Positions 1 to 8,366 are shown, counted from the first letter of the stretch. The stretch: 64,000 bases of DNA from Halolactibacillus alkaliphilus (GCF_900115465.1 NZ_FOWN01000002.1:1-64000), one strand, 5' to 3'. A program made the numbers and translations. Notes: generated by a model from the sequence alone, not told the origin.

Positions 1-457
1 GACTTGCCTTGTTAATTACACGTTGCACCGTTGTTGGAGAAACAGCACAATCACGTGCAATATCCTTTATCGAACGAGCTTCAGCTGTCTTTATTGCCGC
101 CTGAAGGCACGTATCTTTCGAGATAAAACACCCTTTATTAACTAGCGATGTTTTCGCTACGAACGTTGTCTGACATTGTTTACAATAGAAGCGTTGTTTT
201 CTTAATTCGAGATACGTCTTTTTCGTTCCTCCAGCAGGAATAACAATCGTTGATGTCTTCGTGCCATTTTTTATAATGGTGTAGTCTTCATTTTCGGCGT
301 GACAGCGGTCACAATGTGTTGGAGTATACGTGAGTGTACCCTTTAGGAATGTGCAGGCGTGACCGTTCTTTGTGCCCGTGCGGGCACAATCCTCTTTAAA
401 AATAATATTTTTATCTTGAATATCAAAAGCAATTCTTATAGTATGAGAGATAGACAA
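1..457 (-). CDS. ISL3-family transposase, N-terminal part (partial)
   Basis: My translation of the minus strand gives about 152 residues running off the window with no internal stop. It shows the ISL3 N-terminal pattern: a beginning like SISHTIRIAFDIQDKN, a zinc-finger with two CxxC pairs (HCDRCHAEN and FYCKQCQTTF), then a helix-turn-helix ending in SPTTVQRVIN. The DDE catalytic part would lie beyond the window. The start is taken as TTG at 457-455, because a full AGGAGGG lies 7 bases upstream and relatives begin at this residue. Start codon and half of the SD fall in a hairpin (see 454-518). Family assignment is from remembered ISL3 proteins and is strong; whether the gene is intact is unknown. 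Confidence 0.85.
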   Translation of the reverse strand, partial: MSISHTIRIAFDIQDKNIIFKEDCARTGTKNGHACTFLKGTLTYTPTHCDRCHAENEDYTIIKNGTKTSTIVIPAGGTKKTYLELRKQRFYCKQCQTTFVAKTSLVNKGCFISKDTCLQAAIKTAEARSIKDIARDCAVSPTTVQRVINKAS

Positions 458-518
458 GTGAGTTCCCTCCTAAGGATTAGTTTTCGTCGACTTCAATTCT
501 ACAGGGAAACTCACTTGT
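454..518 (-). promoter_or_regulatory. Hairpin over the transposase ribosome binding site
   Basis: On the minus strand the arm at 518-503 (ACAAGTGAGTTTCCCT) pairs with the arm at 468-454 (AGGGAACTCACTTGT). This gives 15 base pairs with one bulged base and a loop of about 34 bases. The 3' arm contains the TTG start codon and the last half of the AGGAGGG Shine-Dalgarno. Such structures are known in other insertion sequences to block translation of transcripts that read in from outside. Which transcripts carry the 5' arm here is not known. Confidence 0.6.
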
Positions 519-601
519 TTTCTATATTTAGAAAGAAAAAAGGTGCTAGCGAGTTATTTTAGTGAGCAATCTATGCCTCACTTAAAATCCCTTCACCAAC
601 A

Positions 602-644
602 CCAAATATTATACAACCGGTTTTAATCATAGATGATTAGAGCC
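602..644 (-). repeat. Candidate terminal inverted repeat of the ISL3-family element
   Basis: Reading the minus strand from 644 inward gives GGCTCTAATCATCTATGA and then an AT-rich continuation. The GGCTCT tip and the distance to the transposase start fit ISL3-family ends. The matching end is outside the window, so the repeat itself cannot be confirmed here. Confidence 0.55.
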
Positions 645-697
645 GTGTTTTTTGTAATGATGTATTGTTTCTTTTAAGCCATTTTTAATTGAGAGTG

Positions 698-1756
698 TTA
701 TAACTTGATATTAAGGTTAACAAAACCAGCTTCTTTTGCAGAAGTAAAGGCGATAACGACGAGTGGTCCAATAATAAAGCCAAGTAAACCAAGAAGTTTT
801 AAGCCGACATACATCGCAATGAGCGTAGCTAAAGGTGATAAACCGATGTGTTGTCCCATGACTTTTGGTTCAACCGTTCTTCTTATAGCAAGTAAAATAA
901 TGGCTAATACAGCTAATTGCACGCCCATCAGTGTATTGCCAGCAATAAACATGTAGATCGACCACGGAGCGAGTATAGCGATTGACCCAACGATAGGAAT
1001 AAGATCAACAATCCAAATGATAGTCGCCATTATAATGGCGTATTCTGGAATGATGATAAATAATGCCACTAATGTGACAGCGAGAATAACTAGACTAACT
1101 AAGAATTGTGCTTTTAAAAATCCGACAAGCACGCTTTTTAATCGCGCATTCATAAACTGGATACGTTCCGCAGTTTCATCAGAAAATAACAAGTAAAATT
1201 TACCCTTTAAACCTGGGATTTCAAGCATAAATAGAAATAGCGCAATTAAATATACGATAAAACTCACAATATAGTTAGGGACAGCTGCCACAATGCCAGC
1301 CAGTCTGTCGACACGTAAAACGTTTCTCAATAGTTCTGTACCTGATTCTACCGAGCTTTGAATGCTGTTGTTTACTTCTTTTACAAATTCATTAGGTAAG
1401 TCCGCCATGATATTTTCTAAATCGCTACTCCAATCGAGTAACATATTGTTAATTTGTAAAATATAATCTGGTGCATTCTCAACCAATGATATAAGCTGAG
1501 TGACTATGACGGTAATAACGTAAGCTCCCAATACAACAAAGAGGATTAAAAAGATGAGATAAATAATAATGGTGCTTATTTTACGGTTGATTTTAAGCCG
1601 TTGTTCAACAAGTTTAATCAAAGGGTTTAAAAAAAGTGCCGTAATAAAAGCTAAAATAAGTGGCAGTGATACTGGCATAATATAAAGTGCGAACACCAGT
1701 AAGAAAACCCCAAGAAATATATATGTCCATTGGCGCTTTGATAATAATTTTGTCAA
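698..1756 (-). CDS. YtvI-like integral membrane protein, AI-2E transporter superfamily
   Basis: About 352 residues with the hydrophobic layout of the AI-2E transporter/permease superfamily: two N-terminal membrane segments, a polar middle section of about 100 residues, then about five membrane segments with the family's WIVDLIPIVGS and P(K)VMGQHIGLSPL-type motifs near the C-terminus. Length and pattern fit the sporulation membrane protein YtvI, whose role is not settled; a related exporter is possible. TTG at 1756 is preferred over ATG at 1774, because GGAGGG (1768-1763) sits 6 bases before it and the sequence then starts MTKLLSKRQW. I see no hairpin terminator between the stop and the insertion sequence, so read-through into the IS is possible. 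Confidence 0.7.
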   Translation of the reverse strand: MTKLLSKRQWTYIFLGVFLLVFALYIMPVSLPLILAFITALFLNPLIKLVEQRLKINRKISTIIIYLIFLILFVVLGAYVITVIVTQLISLVENAPDYILQINNMLLDWSSDLENIMADLPNEFVKEVNNSIQSSVESGTELLRNVLRVDRLAGIVAAVPNYIVSFIVYLIALFLFMLEIPGLKGKFYLLFSDETAERIQFMNARLKSVLVGFLKAQFLVSLVILAVTLVALFIIIPEYAIIMATIIWIVDLIPIVGSIAILAPWSIYMFIAGNTLMGVQLAVLAIILLAIRRTVEPKVMGQHIGLSPLATLIAMYVGLKLLGLLGFIIGPLVVIAFTSAKEAGFVNLNIKL

Positions 1757-2022
1757 CAAAATTCCCTCCATCATCTCTCTATAAAATATTCTATCTGTTT
1801 GAAATATACCACGACTTAAACCATTTGAATAGACATTTGTTTAGTGTTTCGTTTAAAATAATGTAAAGGCTTCAACATACTCTGTAAAGCTGACATACCT
1901 TACTTCTAGTAGTATAGCTTCTTTGTGCGTTGTTAAACAAGAAATTGAGAGAATGAGATTTTGAGCTATACCTTTTCAAGTAGAGCATTTACTGATATAG
2001 TTAAATAGTGGGGGTGTTTTAA

Positions 2023-2460
2023 GTGATAATATCAACAGAAACGATGGAGTTATTAGATAAAACCAATCAAATCGTCACAATGATTAAACAATCAATGACG
2101 TTCATGATATATGAAGATAAAAGACAAGAATTAAAGCAAGATACTGTCGCTCAACAACTCATTCGTCAATTCGAACAAAAAAAACAAGCATATGAAGAAG
2201 TAGAGCGTTTTGGGCGTTATCACCCAGATTACAGTAAAGTGTTGAAAGAGACGCGGTTACTAAAACGTGAAATTGATTTAAATGAATCCGTGGCAGCGTT
2301 TAAAGTCGCTGAGCGCAAATTACAAGCATTATTAGATCAAGTTGCTGAGACTTTGGCCTTTGCTGTAAGCAAAGATATTGTCGTGGAAAAAGATGGTGCA
2401 CTATTTACGGAACATAGTAAAGGTTGCAGCACTGGCGGCGGCTGTGGTTGTAGTGCTTAA
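2023..2460 (+). CDS. ricF: RicF (YlbF), subunit of the RicAFT/Y-complex
   Basis: 145-residue YlbF/YmcA-family helical protein. In B. subtilis RicF joins RicA and RicT in a complex that carries iron-sulfur clusters, works with RNase Y in mRNA processing and supports competence, sporulation and biofilm formation. The C-terminal tail CSTGGGCGCSA (residues about 135-145) has three cysteines and fits a role in cluster binding. GTG at 2023 is used, with a GGGGGTG stretch upstream; the beginning IISTETMELLDKT aligns with the start of known RicF. The 266 bases upstream hold a possible long-range pair (GTATAGCT near 1912, AGCTATAC near 1965) and nothing else I can name. ylbG follows after 16 bases. 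Confidence 0.88.
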   Translation: MIISTETMELLDKTNQIVTMIKQSMTFMIYEDKRQELKQDTVAQQLIRQFEQKKQAYEEVERFGRYHPDYSKVLKETRLLKREIDLNESVAAFKVAERKLQALLDQVAETLAFAVSKDIVVEKDGALFTEHSKGCSTGGGCGCSA

Positions 2461-2476
2461 GTAGGTGGGATGAAAG

Positions 2477-2755
2477 ATGATTAGAACTGAGAGACAAGCG
2501 ATTATCGTCTGGTTTCAACATATGAAAAATATTAAACAACTAAAACGTTATGGTCACTTAATTAGTGTGTCCAGAAAGATGCGTTATGCGGTTATTTATG
2601 TTGACCAAGAGAACATAGAAGAAAAGGTAGTAAAAATTGAACGTTTGCCATTTGTATCAAAAGTGGATGTGTCATATAAACCTTTTATTCGAACAACGTA
2701 TGAAAGTAAAAATAAACAAAAAACAAAAGAGTATGAGTATGAAATGGGCATTTAA
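2477..2755 (+). CDS. ylbG: YlbG family protein (DUF2129)
   Basis: 92-residue conserved Bacilli protein beginning IRTERQAIIVWFQHMKNIKQL. Members are small basic cytosolic proteins of unknown function that nearly always sit between ylbF and rsmD, as here. SD GTGGGATGAAAG lies just upstream and the ATG at 2477 is unambiguous. An intrinsic terminator follows the stop directly, so ricF-ylbG looks like its own transcription unit. Confidence 0.88.
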   Translation: MIRTERQAIIVWFQHMKNIKQLKRYGHLISVSRKMRYAVIYVDQENIEEKVVKIERLPFVSKVDVSYKPFIRTTYESKNKQKTKEYEYEMGI

Positions 2756-2760
2756 TGACT

Positions 2761-2787
2761 ACCTGCAGCTTCACTGCAGGTCTTTTT
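2761..2787 (+). terminator. Intrinsic terminator after ylbG
   Basis: ACCTGCAG (2761-2768) pairs perfectly with CTGCAGGT (2774-2781) around a 5-base loop and is followed by CTTTTT. It lies upstream of the preferred rsmD start and within any longer rsmD frame, which argues for the later start. Confidence 0.85.
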
Positions 2788-2817
2788 CATGAATTAACTA
2801 ATAGAGAGGTGATTTTC

Positions 2818-3387
2818 TTGCGGGTAGTTGCGGGTGAACACAAAGGGCGCAGGTTACATGCGGTTCCAGGAAAAGAAACACGTCCTACGTCTGATAAGGT
2901 AAAAGAATCATTGTTTAATCGTATTGGTCCCTTCTTTCAAGGAGGGCGAGCGTTAGATCTCTTTGCAGGTAGTGGAAACTTAGGGATTGAAGCGCTAAGT
3001 AGGGGCATCGATGAAGTTATTTTTGTTGATCAACAAAAACAAGCGATTCAAACAATTCAACAAAACTTAGCAGATTTAAGACTTGAAACACGTGCGGAAG
3101 TGTTTAGAAATGATGCATTTAGAGCTTTAAAAGCAATTAGTAAGCGGGAGATCGTGATGGATTACATATTTTTAGATCCGCCGTATAAAAAAGGTTTTTA
3201 TGAAAAACTATTAAAAGTTATTGATGAATTGAATATTGTCCACCAAGACACGTTACTCGTTTTAGAACATGATACAGGGCTCCAGTTGCCAGAAGAAGTA
3301 TCAGGGTTTGTTCAACAGCGTAGTGAGAAGTATGGCGGCATTACGGCGATTACATTATATAAAAGAAAGGAAGAGGCCGTTGACTAA
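2818..3387 (+). CDS. rsmD: 16S rRNA (guanine966-N2)-methyltransferase RsmD
   Basis: 189 residues. RsmD methylates G966 of 16S rRNA during 30S assembly, using S-adenosylmethionine. Visible features are the conserved start [12 protein letters not shown], the [14 protein letters not shown] segment, the SAM-binding motif [15 protein letters not shown], and the catalytic FLDPPY. TTG at 2818 is chosen because GAGAGGTGA precedes it and the protein then starts at the family's usual residue; a frame open from 2755 would translate through the terminator. It overlaps coaD by 8 bases, which suggests translational coupling. Confidence 0.93.
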   Translation: MRVVAGEHKGRRLHAVPGKETRPTSDKVKESLFNRIGPFFQGGRALDLFAGSGNLGIEALSRGIDEVIFVDQQKQAIQTIQQNLADLRLETRAEVFRNDAFRALKAISKREIVMDYIFLDPPYKKGFYEKLLKVIDELNIVHQDTLLVLEHDTGLQLPEEVSGFVQQRSEKYGGITAITLYKRKEEAVD

Positions 3388-3865
3388 ATTAGCCATCTGT
3401 CCAGGCAGTTTTGATCCTGTTACTTTTGGACACTTAGACATTATTGAGCGGGCAAGTAAAGTATTTGACCATGTGATCGTTGCTGTCTTTCACAATGAGG
3501 GGAAGACGCCGTTATTTAACACCAATGAACGTATGGCATTATTAAAGGAGTCAACGGCGCATTTAAATAATGTATCGATTGACTCTCATGGCGGATTGTT
3601 AATGGACTATGCACGAGAAAAATCGGCTTGTGCCGTTGTACGGGGATTGCGGGCAGTCAGTGATTTTGAATATGAACTTCAAATCACGTCGATGAACCGT
3701 AAATTAAATAAAGATGTTGAAACGTTCTTTATTATGTCAAACAACAAATACTCATTCCTTAGCTCAAGCATGGTAAAAGAGGTAGCAAAATATGACGCTA
3801 ATGTATCTGATTTAGTTCCTACTTGTGTAGAGAAAGCCTTGAAGGCGAAGTTTAATCGCGGATAG
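3380..3865 (+). CDS. coaD: Phosphopantetheine adenylyltransferase CoaD
   Basis: 161 residues, the usual length. CoaD transfers AMP from ATP to 4'-phosphopantetheine, the penultimate step of coenzyme A synthesis. The nucleotidyltransferase motif [16 protein letters not shown] is at the N-terminus and the second signature [16 protein letters not shown] near residue 120. TTG at 3380, inside the end of rsmD, is preferred: AAAGGAAGAGG lies just upstream and [13 protein letters not shown] matches the family start. It meets the convergent ylbJ with one base between the stop codons and no clear terminator. A second CoA gene, coaBC, is at 54954. Confidence 0.94.
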   Translation: MTKLAICPGSFDPVTFGHLDIIERASKVFDHVIVAVFHNEGKTPLFNTNERMALLKESTAHLNNVSIDSHGGLLMDYAREKSACAVVRGLRAVSDFEYELQITSMNRKLNKDVETFFIMSNNKYSFLSSSMVKEVAKYDANVSDLVPTCVEKALKAKFNRG

Positions 3866-3866
3866 C

Positions 3867-5006
3867 TTAGCTTACCCTAGATTTTTTTGATTGATGATAA
3901 GTGATTAAGGAGTAGCTGAGCATGAACAGGAGTAAATAAAGAATACTGAGCCCAGAGATAATCGCAGATGGGCTCGGTATTTTTTTAATTAGCTGAACAG
4001 GAACAGCAAAGTGGCTTACATGAGTTGGGTATATATATTTTAAGTAAGTATAACTGTAGAACAAACTAATAAAAACAGCTGATAAACGCCCGATTAGATA
4101 GCTGAAAATCGATAGACCACTTGATCTGATCAAGCTATAGATTTGTAGATGGACGCTAAATCCATGGAAGTTAATCAGGGCATTTGCAATGAGAAATAAC
4201 AGTGGAAAGCTTAGTGTGATTTTTTCAATAAGTACAATACCTTGTGTGAGTTCTAAGCTGGCTTGGAGAAGGTATTCTATATCTGTAAGACTTAACGAAA
4301 GTGGTAGCGTATGATTTATAATTTTAGCGAGAAATAAATAGCATTTTGTTTGTAGTAACAAACGATTGATAAGTTTTGCGATTAGCATAACACCTAGTAT
4401 AGTCACAACACTACGCGCACTATTTATGATGATGTCTTGTAACGATGACGTAGTGACGTGTTGTTGATGAAAATGTGCAGCGATTGTCTTGGATTTGGGC
4501 ATGAAATACTGTCCAAAAAAACCGATAGTCATATTTGTTAACCACTGAATAGTGATACAAACAACACCTAGTTGAGGTATTTGGAGTAAAAATCCAGATA
4601 CCATCGCGGTAATAAACGCAGGGCTTGCTTGATTTGTGAACATAAGTAAATGTTCCGCTTCTTGTTTGCTAATGGATTTATTTAAATAAGCATCATTAAT
4701 CATCCATGCGCCAATAGGAAAGCTAGACAAACTGCTTAAGCAAGTTATGAATGTACCTGTCTTACTCGTTTTAAATATACGACGAAAGAGCGGGTGCAAA
4801 AAATTTATGAGTTTTGTCTTTTCTGGTTGTTGAAAGACTATATTTAAGATGATTAGAAAAGGAAATAGAATGGGGAATAATTGTTTGTTGAAAAGGTCAA
4901 TCGTTTCTAACATGTCTGTGGCCATTATCTCTGTATGATAAATGAAGAATCCTAGCAAACCAAGATAGAAGATGATTGTGAGTTGTTTTAATTGTTTCTT
5001 TACCAT
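3867..5006 (-). CDS. ylbJ: Sporulation integral membrane protein YlbJ
   Basis: 379 residues with about eight predicted membrane segments, including paired nucleoside-transporter/gate-like halves (LSSLSSFPIGAWMIND and NFHGFSVHLQIYSLI). In B. subtilis ylbJ is expressed in the mother cell under sigma-E and is needed for normal spore heat resistance; the transported substrate is unknown. The start ATG at 5006 has GGAGG 6 bases upstream. It is divergent from ylbL and convergent with coaD. I could not see a convincing sigma-E promoter in the divergent region. Confidence 0.9.
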   Translation of the reverse strand: MVKKQLKQLTIIFYLGLLGFFIYHTEIMATDMLETIDLFNKQLFPILFPFLIILNIVFQQPEKTKLINFLHPLFRRIFKTSKTGTFITCLSSLSSFPIGAWMINDAYLNKSISKQEAEHLLMFTNQASPAFITAMVSGFLLQIPQLGVVCITIQWLTNMTIGFFGQYFMPKSKTIAAHFHQQHVTTSSLQDIIINSARSVVTILGVMLIAKLINRLLLQTKCYLFLAKIINHTLPLSLSLTDIEYLLQASLELTQGIVLIEKITLSFPLLFLIANALINFHGFSVHLQIYSLIRSSGLSIFSYLIGRLSAVFISLFYSYTYLKYIYPTHVSHFAVPVQLIKKIPSPSAIISGLSILYLLLFMLSYSLITYHQSKKSRVS

Positions 5007-5108
5007 AACAGACCTCCAAATGACGACGTATCTTTTAAACCTAAACTATGGACGATTAAATGCTTAATTTCAGAACCGAAAGTTATCTGGTAGCAGGAAG
5101 TGTATAAG

Positions 5109-5137
5109 TTGAATAACTGAGATAAGCTCGCTATAGT
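5109..5137 (+). promoter_or_regulatory. Sigma-A type promoter for ylbL
   Basis: TTGAAT (5109-5114), a 17-base spacer, then TATAGT (5132-5137). The predicted transcript would start about 30 bases before the ylbL start codon. The match is good by eye but untested. Confidence 0.6.
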
Positions 5138-5172
5138 ATATTTAGATAAACTAAGAAAGAAGGATGAAACGG

Positions 5173-6186
5173 ATGAAATTAAAACAACAATGGCTAACAG
5201 CCATCCTTATAATGTTCATACTTTTAGGTGCATTTTTACCGTTGCCTTATTATATTTATCGCCCTGGAACAGCAGATGCACTTAATGAAGTTGTTGAAGT
5301 TGAAAATAGAGATGAACAAAGTGAAACAGGCGACTTTCACTTAGTGACTGTCAGAGGGGGGCGGGCAACGTTATTTCAATTAATAGGATCCTATTTTAAC
5401 CCTTATCACGATATTTACCACATAGAGGATGTTTTTCCTGATGGTTATGACCGAGACAATTATATGAGGCAGCAACTACTAATGATGGAAAATTCTCAAC
5501 AAGCAGCCGCACTTTTGGCCTTTGACCTAGCTGGTGTTGACTATGATATAGATTATGAGGGTGTCTATGTTGTAGATGTTATTGAGGATATGCCCGCAGC
5601 TGAATTTTTAGACATGGGTGATAAAATATTAGCTGTTGAAGGAGAGCCTGTTTTAGATGCAGAACATCTCATTAACATTGTCGACCGCTATAATGTTAAT
5701 GACCAACTTAACTTTCAAGTCAAGCGAGAAAATGATACTTTTGATGCAACGATTTCGCTCGCGCCATTTACAGAGGATGAAGATACCTTTGGAATTGGTA
5801 TTCAGCTCGTGACAAATAGAGAAGTTAATCTTTCTAGAAATGTTTCGTTTTATAGTGGAGAAATTGGCGGACCAAGTGCTGGCCTTGTTTTAACTTTAGA
5901 ATTATACGATCAGTTAACAGCTGGTGACCTAACAAAAGGATTGAAAATTGCCGGAACAGGTGAGGTAGACTATGAGGGAAATATAGGGCGTATCGGAGGG
6001 GTAGATAAGAAAGTCATTGCTGCGGATAAAGAGGGTTGTGTTATCTTTTTTGCGCCGAACGAAGGTGGAAGGGACGATTCGAATTATCGAGTCGCTAAAG
6101 AAACAGCTGAAGCGATTGGTAGTGACATGAAGATTATCCCTGTTGATACGATTGACGATGCGCTTAAGTACTTGGAAAATATGTAG
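5173..6186 (+). CDS. ylbL: YlbL/SepM-family PDZ serine protease
   Basis: About 337 residues: an N-terminal membrane anchor (residues 8-28), a PDZ domain in the middle (VDVIEDMPAAEFLDMGDKIL region), and a C-terminal Lon-like protease domain. The catalytic serine is in GGPSAGLVLTLE and the lysine of the Ser-Lys dyad in RIGGVDKKVIAA. SepM-type enzymes act outside the membrane and trim peptides; B. subtilis YlbL has been linked to degradation of the division inhibitor YneA. ATG at 5173 is preferred over ATG at 5164, because AGAAGG ends 9 bases before it and touches the earlier codon. Its own promoter and a terminator at the 3' end make it a single-gene unit. Confidence 0.88.
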   Translation: MKLKQQWLTAILIMFILLGAFLPLPYYIYRPGTADALNEVVEVENRDEQSETGDFHLVTVRGGRATLFQLIGSYFNPYHDIYHIEDVFPDGYDRDNYMRQQLLMMENSQQAAALLAFDLAGVDYDIDYEGVYVVDVIEDMPAAEFLDMGDKILAVEGEPVLDAEHLINIVDRYNVNDQLNFQVKRENDTFDATISLAPFTEDEDTFGIGIQLVTNREVNLSRNVSFYSGEIGGPSAGLVLTLELYDQLTAGDLTKGLKIAGTGEVDYEGNIGRIGGVDKKVIAADKEGCVIFFAPNEGGRDDSNYRVAKETAEAIGSDMKIIPVDTIDDALKYLENM

Positions 6187-6204
6187 AGTTATAAAAAATG
6201 GTTT

Positions 6205-6243
6205 TTAAAAGAAATAAACCCGGGTCATAAGCTTCCCGGGTTT
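6205..6243 (-). terminator. Terminator of tmcAL, possibly also of ylbL
   Basis: AAACCCGGG (6216-6224) pairs perfectly with CCCGGGTTT (6235-6243) around a 10-base loop. On the minus strand it overlaps the tmcAL stop codon and runs into TTTCTTTT. On the plus strand the tail is weak, so it best serves tmcAL, though the hairpin itself is symmetrical. Confidence 0.75.
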
Positions 6244-7435
6244 AGCGGTATCTAAATGGTGGTTTTAATTCATTCTTTTGCCTGTTAACATCAAATAAGT
6301 AGTAGACAGCGGAGGCGCGAAGATCAACGTTTAGATACTCAGGCATATCTTTTTTGATTTTGGATAAGACACTCAGCTTCTTCGTTTGCTTAACTATTTT
6401 TAGATACTCTTCACCACATGGTGTTTGAGCGAGGCATCGTACAGCTTCTAAATCATCAATCGTCAATATCGCTTGATCAATTGTTTCAGTAGTGATGTTT
6501 AGCAGTAGATGAATCAATAATCGTTTAATACGTGTCGTTGTATATCGCTTAGTTGTGACCATATTTAAGAAAAAATCAATCGAGGTTGCTTTTTTCGCTG
6601 CATCAATTAAACGGTGTTCAATTCCTTCTGTCATTCCATGAATAGCCTTTAAGGCTTCAGATGGCGTCGTGAGAAGCTTGTACTGAATAAAAGGGTAATA
6701 GTCATTAAAGTTCGCAAACGAACCGTGTGTCTCTTTATATTGTTGCATGAGCGCGCTAACAGTCGAGGGCATCGTTTTTAATATGTGATCTGAGAAATGA
6801 TTGTCAGCGATACTTTTACGTATGCTTGTAGCGCTAGCAATAGGTGTACTTAATACTTTCTGGTGATAAGCGGCCTGTTTTCTTTTTATTGTATCAATTG
6901 TAATGTTAGAATTGATTTTCTTCACGGCTCTAACATAACCGATTCCTAAACTGTTGTTTGGTAAATGGTCATCAATCGAGGAGAGCTTTAAATCGGCTAA
7001 TGTTTTTGAGTATGCCCGCGGATAACTTTCCCCTTGTTTTAAATAATGTTTCACTTTCTCATCAATCTCTTTTTTGTAATCTGTTTCATTAGCGATAAAA
7101 GTATTAAACGGTTCGATTTCTCCAGTTTCAGAACCGAAAATAATTGTATTAACACCTAATTGGTTGAGTATACTAACAGCGCTATAACAAAACAAATCAC
7201 GGTGTTGAATAGCATATATGGTTGGTAATTCGATGACTAAATCACTGCCGTTCATTACAGCCATGCGGCTGCGTGTGAACTTATCTACAATTGCTGGCTC
7301 TCCGCGCTGTAGAAAATGCCCACTCATAATAGTAATGACAACATCCGCATTTGACTTATTCCGGGCTTGTTCGATATGATAGAGATGACCGTTGTGAAAT
7401 GGATTATACTCGACGATTAAACCGAGGATGTTCAT
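6242..7435 (-). CDS. tmcAL: tRNA(Met) cytidine acetate ligase TmcAL
   Basis: 397 residues, formerly YlbM. TmcAL makes N4-acetylcytidine at the wobble position of elongator tRNA-Met from acetate and ATP. The nucleotidyltransferase fold is clear from LIVEYNPFHNGHLYHIEQAR at the N-terminus, MSGHFLQRGEPAI, and the SATSIRKSI motif near residue 200. ATG at 7435 has AAAGGAG 7 bases upstream. It is divergent from ylbN and convergent with ylbL. Confidence 0.93.
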   Translation of the reverse strand: MNILGLIVEYNPFHNGHLYHIEQARNKSNADVVITIMSGHFLQRGEPAIVDKFTRSRMAVMNGSDLVIELPTIYAIQHRDLFCYSAVSILNQLGVNTIIFGSETGEIEPFNTFIANETDYKKEIDEKVKHYLKQGESYPRAYSKTLADLKLSSIDDHLPNNSLGIGYVRAVKKINSNITIDTIKRKQAAYHQKVLSTPIASATSIRKSIADNHFSDHILKTMPSTVSALMQQYKETHGSFANFNDYYPFIQYKLLTTPSEALKAIHGMTEGIEHRLIDAAKKATSIDFFLNMVTTKRYTTTRIKRLLIHLLLNITTETIDQAILTIDDLEAVRCLAQTPCGEEYLKIVKQTKKLSVLSKIKKDMPEYLNVDLRASAVYYLFDVNRQKNELKPPFRYR

Positions 7436-7529
7436 GGAACCACTCCTTTCTTTACCGGTATTGTATCATATCTTTTTTTATACGAAGGTAACTTTTATGA
7501 AAAAAGATATCAGGTGTAAAGAAAAAATA

Positions 7530-7558
7530 TTGACAAATAACGCATTTGCTTTTAAAAT
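7530..7558 (+). promoter_or_regulatory. Sigma-A promoter for ylbN-rpmF
   Basis: TTGACA (7530-7535), a 17-base spacer and TAAAAT (7553-7558). Expected transcription start is near 7565, about 22 bases before the ylbN start at 7587. Its position inside the longer open frame that begins at 7428 shows the long frame is not the real protein. Confidence 0.8.
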
Positions 7559-7586
7559 AAAGCTTGTGCTTTCTGAGGTGATTAAC

Positions 7587-8114
7587 ATGAAATTATCAAT
7601 TCAAAAAATCCTTCAACAAGCGCCATATTCGTTTGAAGGAGAGACTGATGTTTCCGAGTTGGTGTCATTTGATAATGACATTAGACAAGTTGGATCAGTT
7701 CAGGTATCAGGGGTTGCATCGATTCAAAACAAAACAATTACGGTAAATCTCTCAATAAAAGGCGTTATGGTTCTTCCTTGTGCAAGGTCACTGGTAGACG
7801 TTGACTATCCTTTTGAGGTTGATACGATTGAAGTGTTTTCGATTGATCCATTCTATACCGAAGAAGATGAGTCAGAAATTCATCCGATTAAAGGAGAAAT
7901 ACTTGACTTAACACCTTTTATAAAGGAAAATGTATTATTGGAGATTCCTTTCCGTGTCTATGCAGACAAGGAAGCAATCGAAAAATACGCCTTAACAGCA
8001 GGTGATGGTTGGTCTGTTGTTGAAGAAGACAACGTGGAAAAGAAAATTGATCCGCGCTTGTCAAAATTACAATCATTATTAACTGATGATAAAAATGAAA
8101 ATCCCAAAGAGTAA
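7587..8114 (+). CDS. ylbN: YlbN/YceD family protein (DUF177)
   Basis: 175 residues. YceD-family proteins are linked to 23S rRNA accumulation, and the gene is usually placed directly before rpmF, as here. The conserved core is visible in VDVDYPFEVDTIEVFS and DLTPFIKENVLLEIPFRV, with an acidic C-terminus. ATG at 7587 is chosen over an open frame from 7428: GAGGTG lies 6 bases upstream, the length then fits the family, and a strong promoter lies between the two starts. Confidence 0.88.
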   Translation: MKLSIQKILQQAPYSFEGETDVSELVSFDNDIRQVGSVQVSGVASIQNKTITVNLSIKGVMVLPCARSLVDVDYPFEVDTIEVFSIDPFYTEEDESEIHPIKGEILDLTPFIKENVLLEIPFRVYADKEAIEKYALTAGDGWSVVEEDNVEKKIDPRLSKLQSLLTDDKNENPKE

Positions 8115-8179
8115 GTGACCACTCACTGATTCTCTTGATTATAAAGATTTTCGTTTCGGAAGTGAAGGAGGTGTAAGAC

Positions 8180-8353
8180 ATGGCAGTACCAAAAAGAAAA
8201 ACGTCTAAGAAAGTTAAGAATCAACGTCGTACACATAAAAAATTACATGTACCAGGTATGGTAGCTTGCTCAAATTGTGGTGAGCTTACAAAACCTCACC
8301 ATGTTTGTCGCGCATGTGGACATTACGATGGTAAGCAAGTAGTTGAAGCATAA
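8180..8353 (+). CDS. rpmF: 50S ribosomal protein L32
   Basis: 57 residues beginning [20 protein letters not shown], the standard L32 start. It has four zinc-binding cysteines (CSNCG and CRACG), so it is the zinc-containing C+ form. AAGGAGGTG lies 7 bases before the ATG. It ends the ylbN operon and is followed by a strong terminator. Confidence 0.97.
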   Translation: MAVPKRKTSKKVKNQRRTHKKLHVPGMVACSNCGELTKPHHVCRACGHYDGKQVVEA

Positions 8354-8366
8354 TAACTACATGTTA

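Larger units (their letters stand above)
1..644 (-). mobile_element. ISL3-family insertion sequence, left-hand part, cut by window start
   Basis: The transposase reading frame enters from the window start on the minus strand. About 190 bases upstream of its start is a GGCTCT... terminus (outer end at 644), which looks like an ISL3-family inverted repeat. The 8 bases just outside, gtgttttt at 645-652, are the candidate target duplication, since ISL3 elements usually duplicate 8 bp. The element lies 54 bases past the stop of the ytvI-like gene and points the same way. The other end is outside the window, so completeness and activity cannot be judged. Confidence 0.75.

Noticed and set aside
359-562. 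Plus-strand open frame of 67 residues
   Set aside because: It lies opposite the ISL3 transposase start and leader, has no SD and resembles nothing.
1905-1972. Long-range inverted repeat GTATAGCT/AGCTATAC before ricF
   Set aside because: Only 8 pairs around a loop of more than 40 bases, and no T-run; likely chance.
2755-2817. N-terminal extension of rsmD
   Set aside because: It runs through a perfect terminator hairpin, and the family sequence begins at the TTG at 2818.
7428-7586. N-terminal extension of ylbN by 53 residues
   Set aside because: It contains a consensus promoter and overlaps the start of divergent tmcAL; the family starts at 7587 with a good SD.
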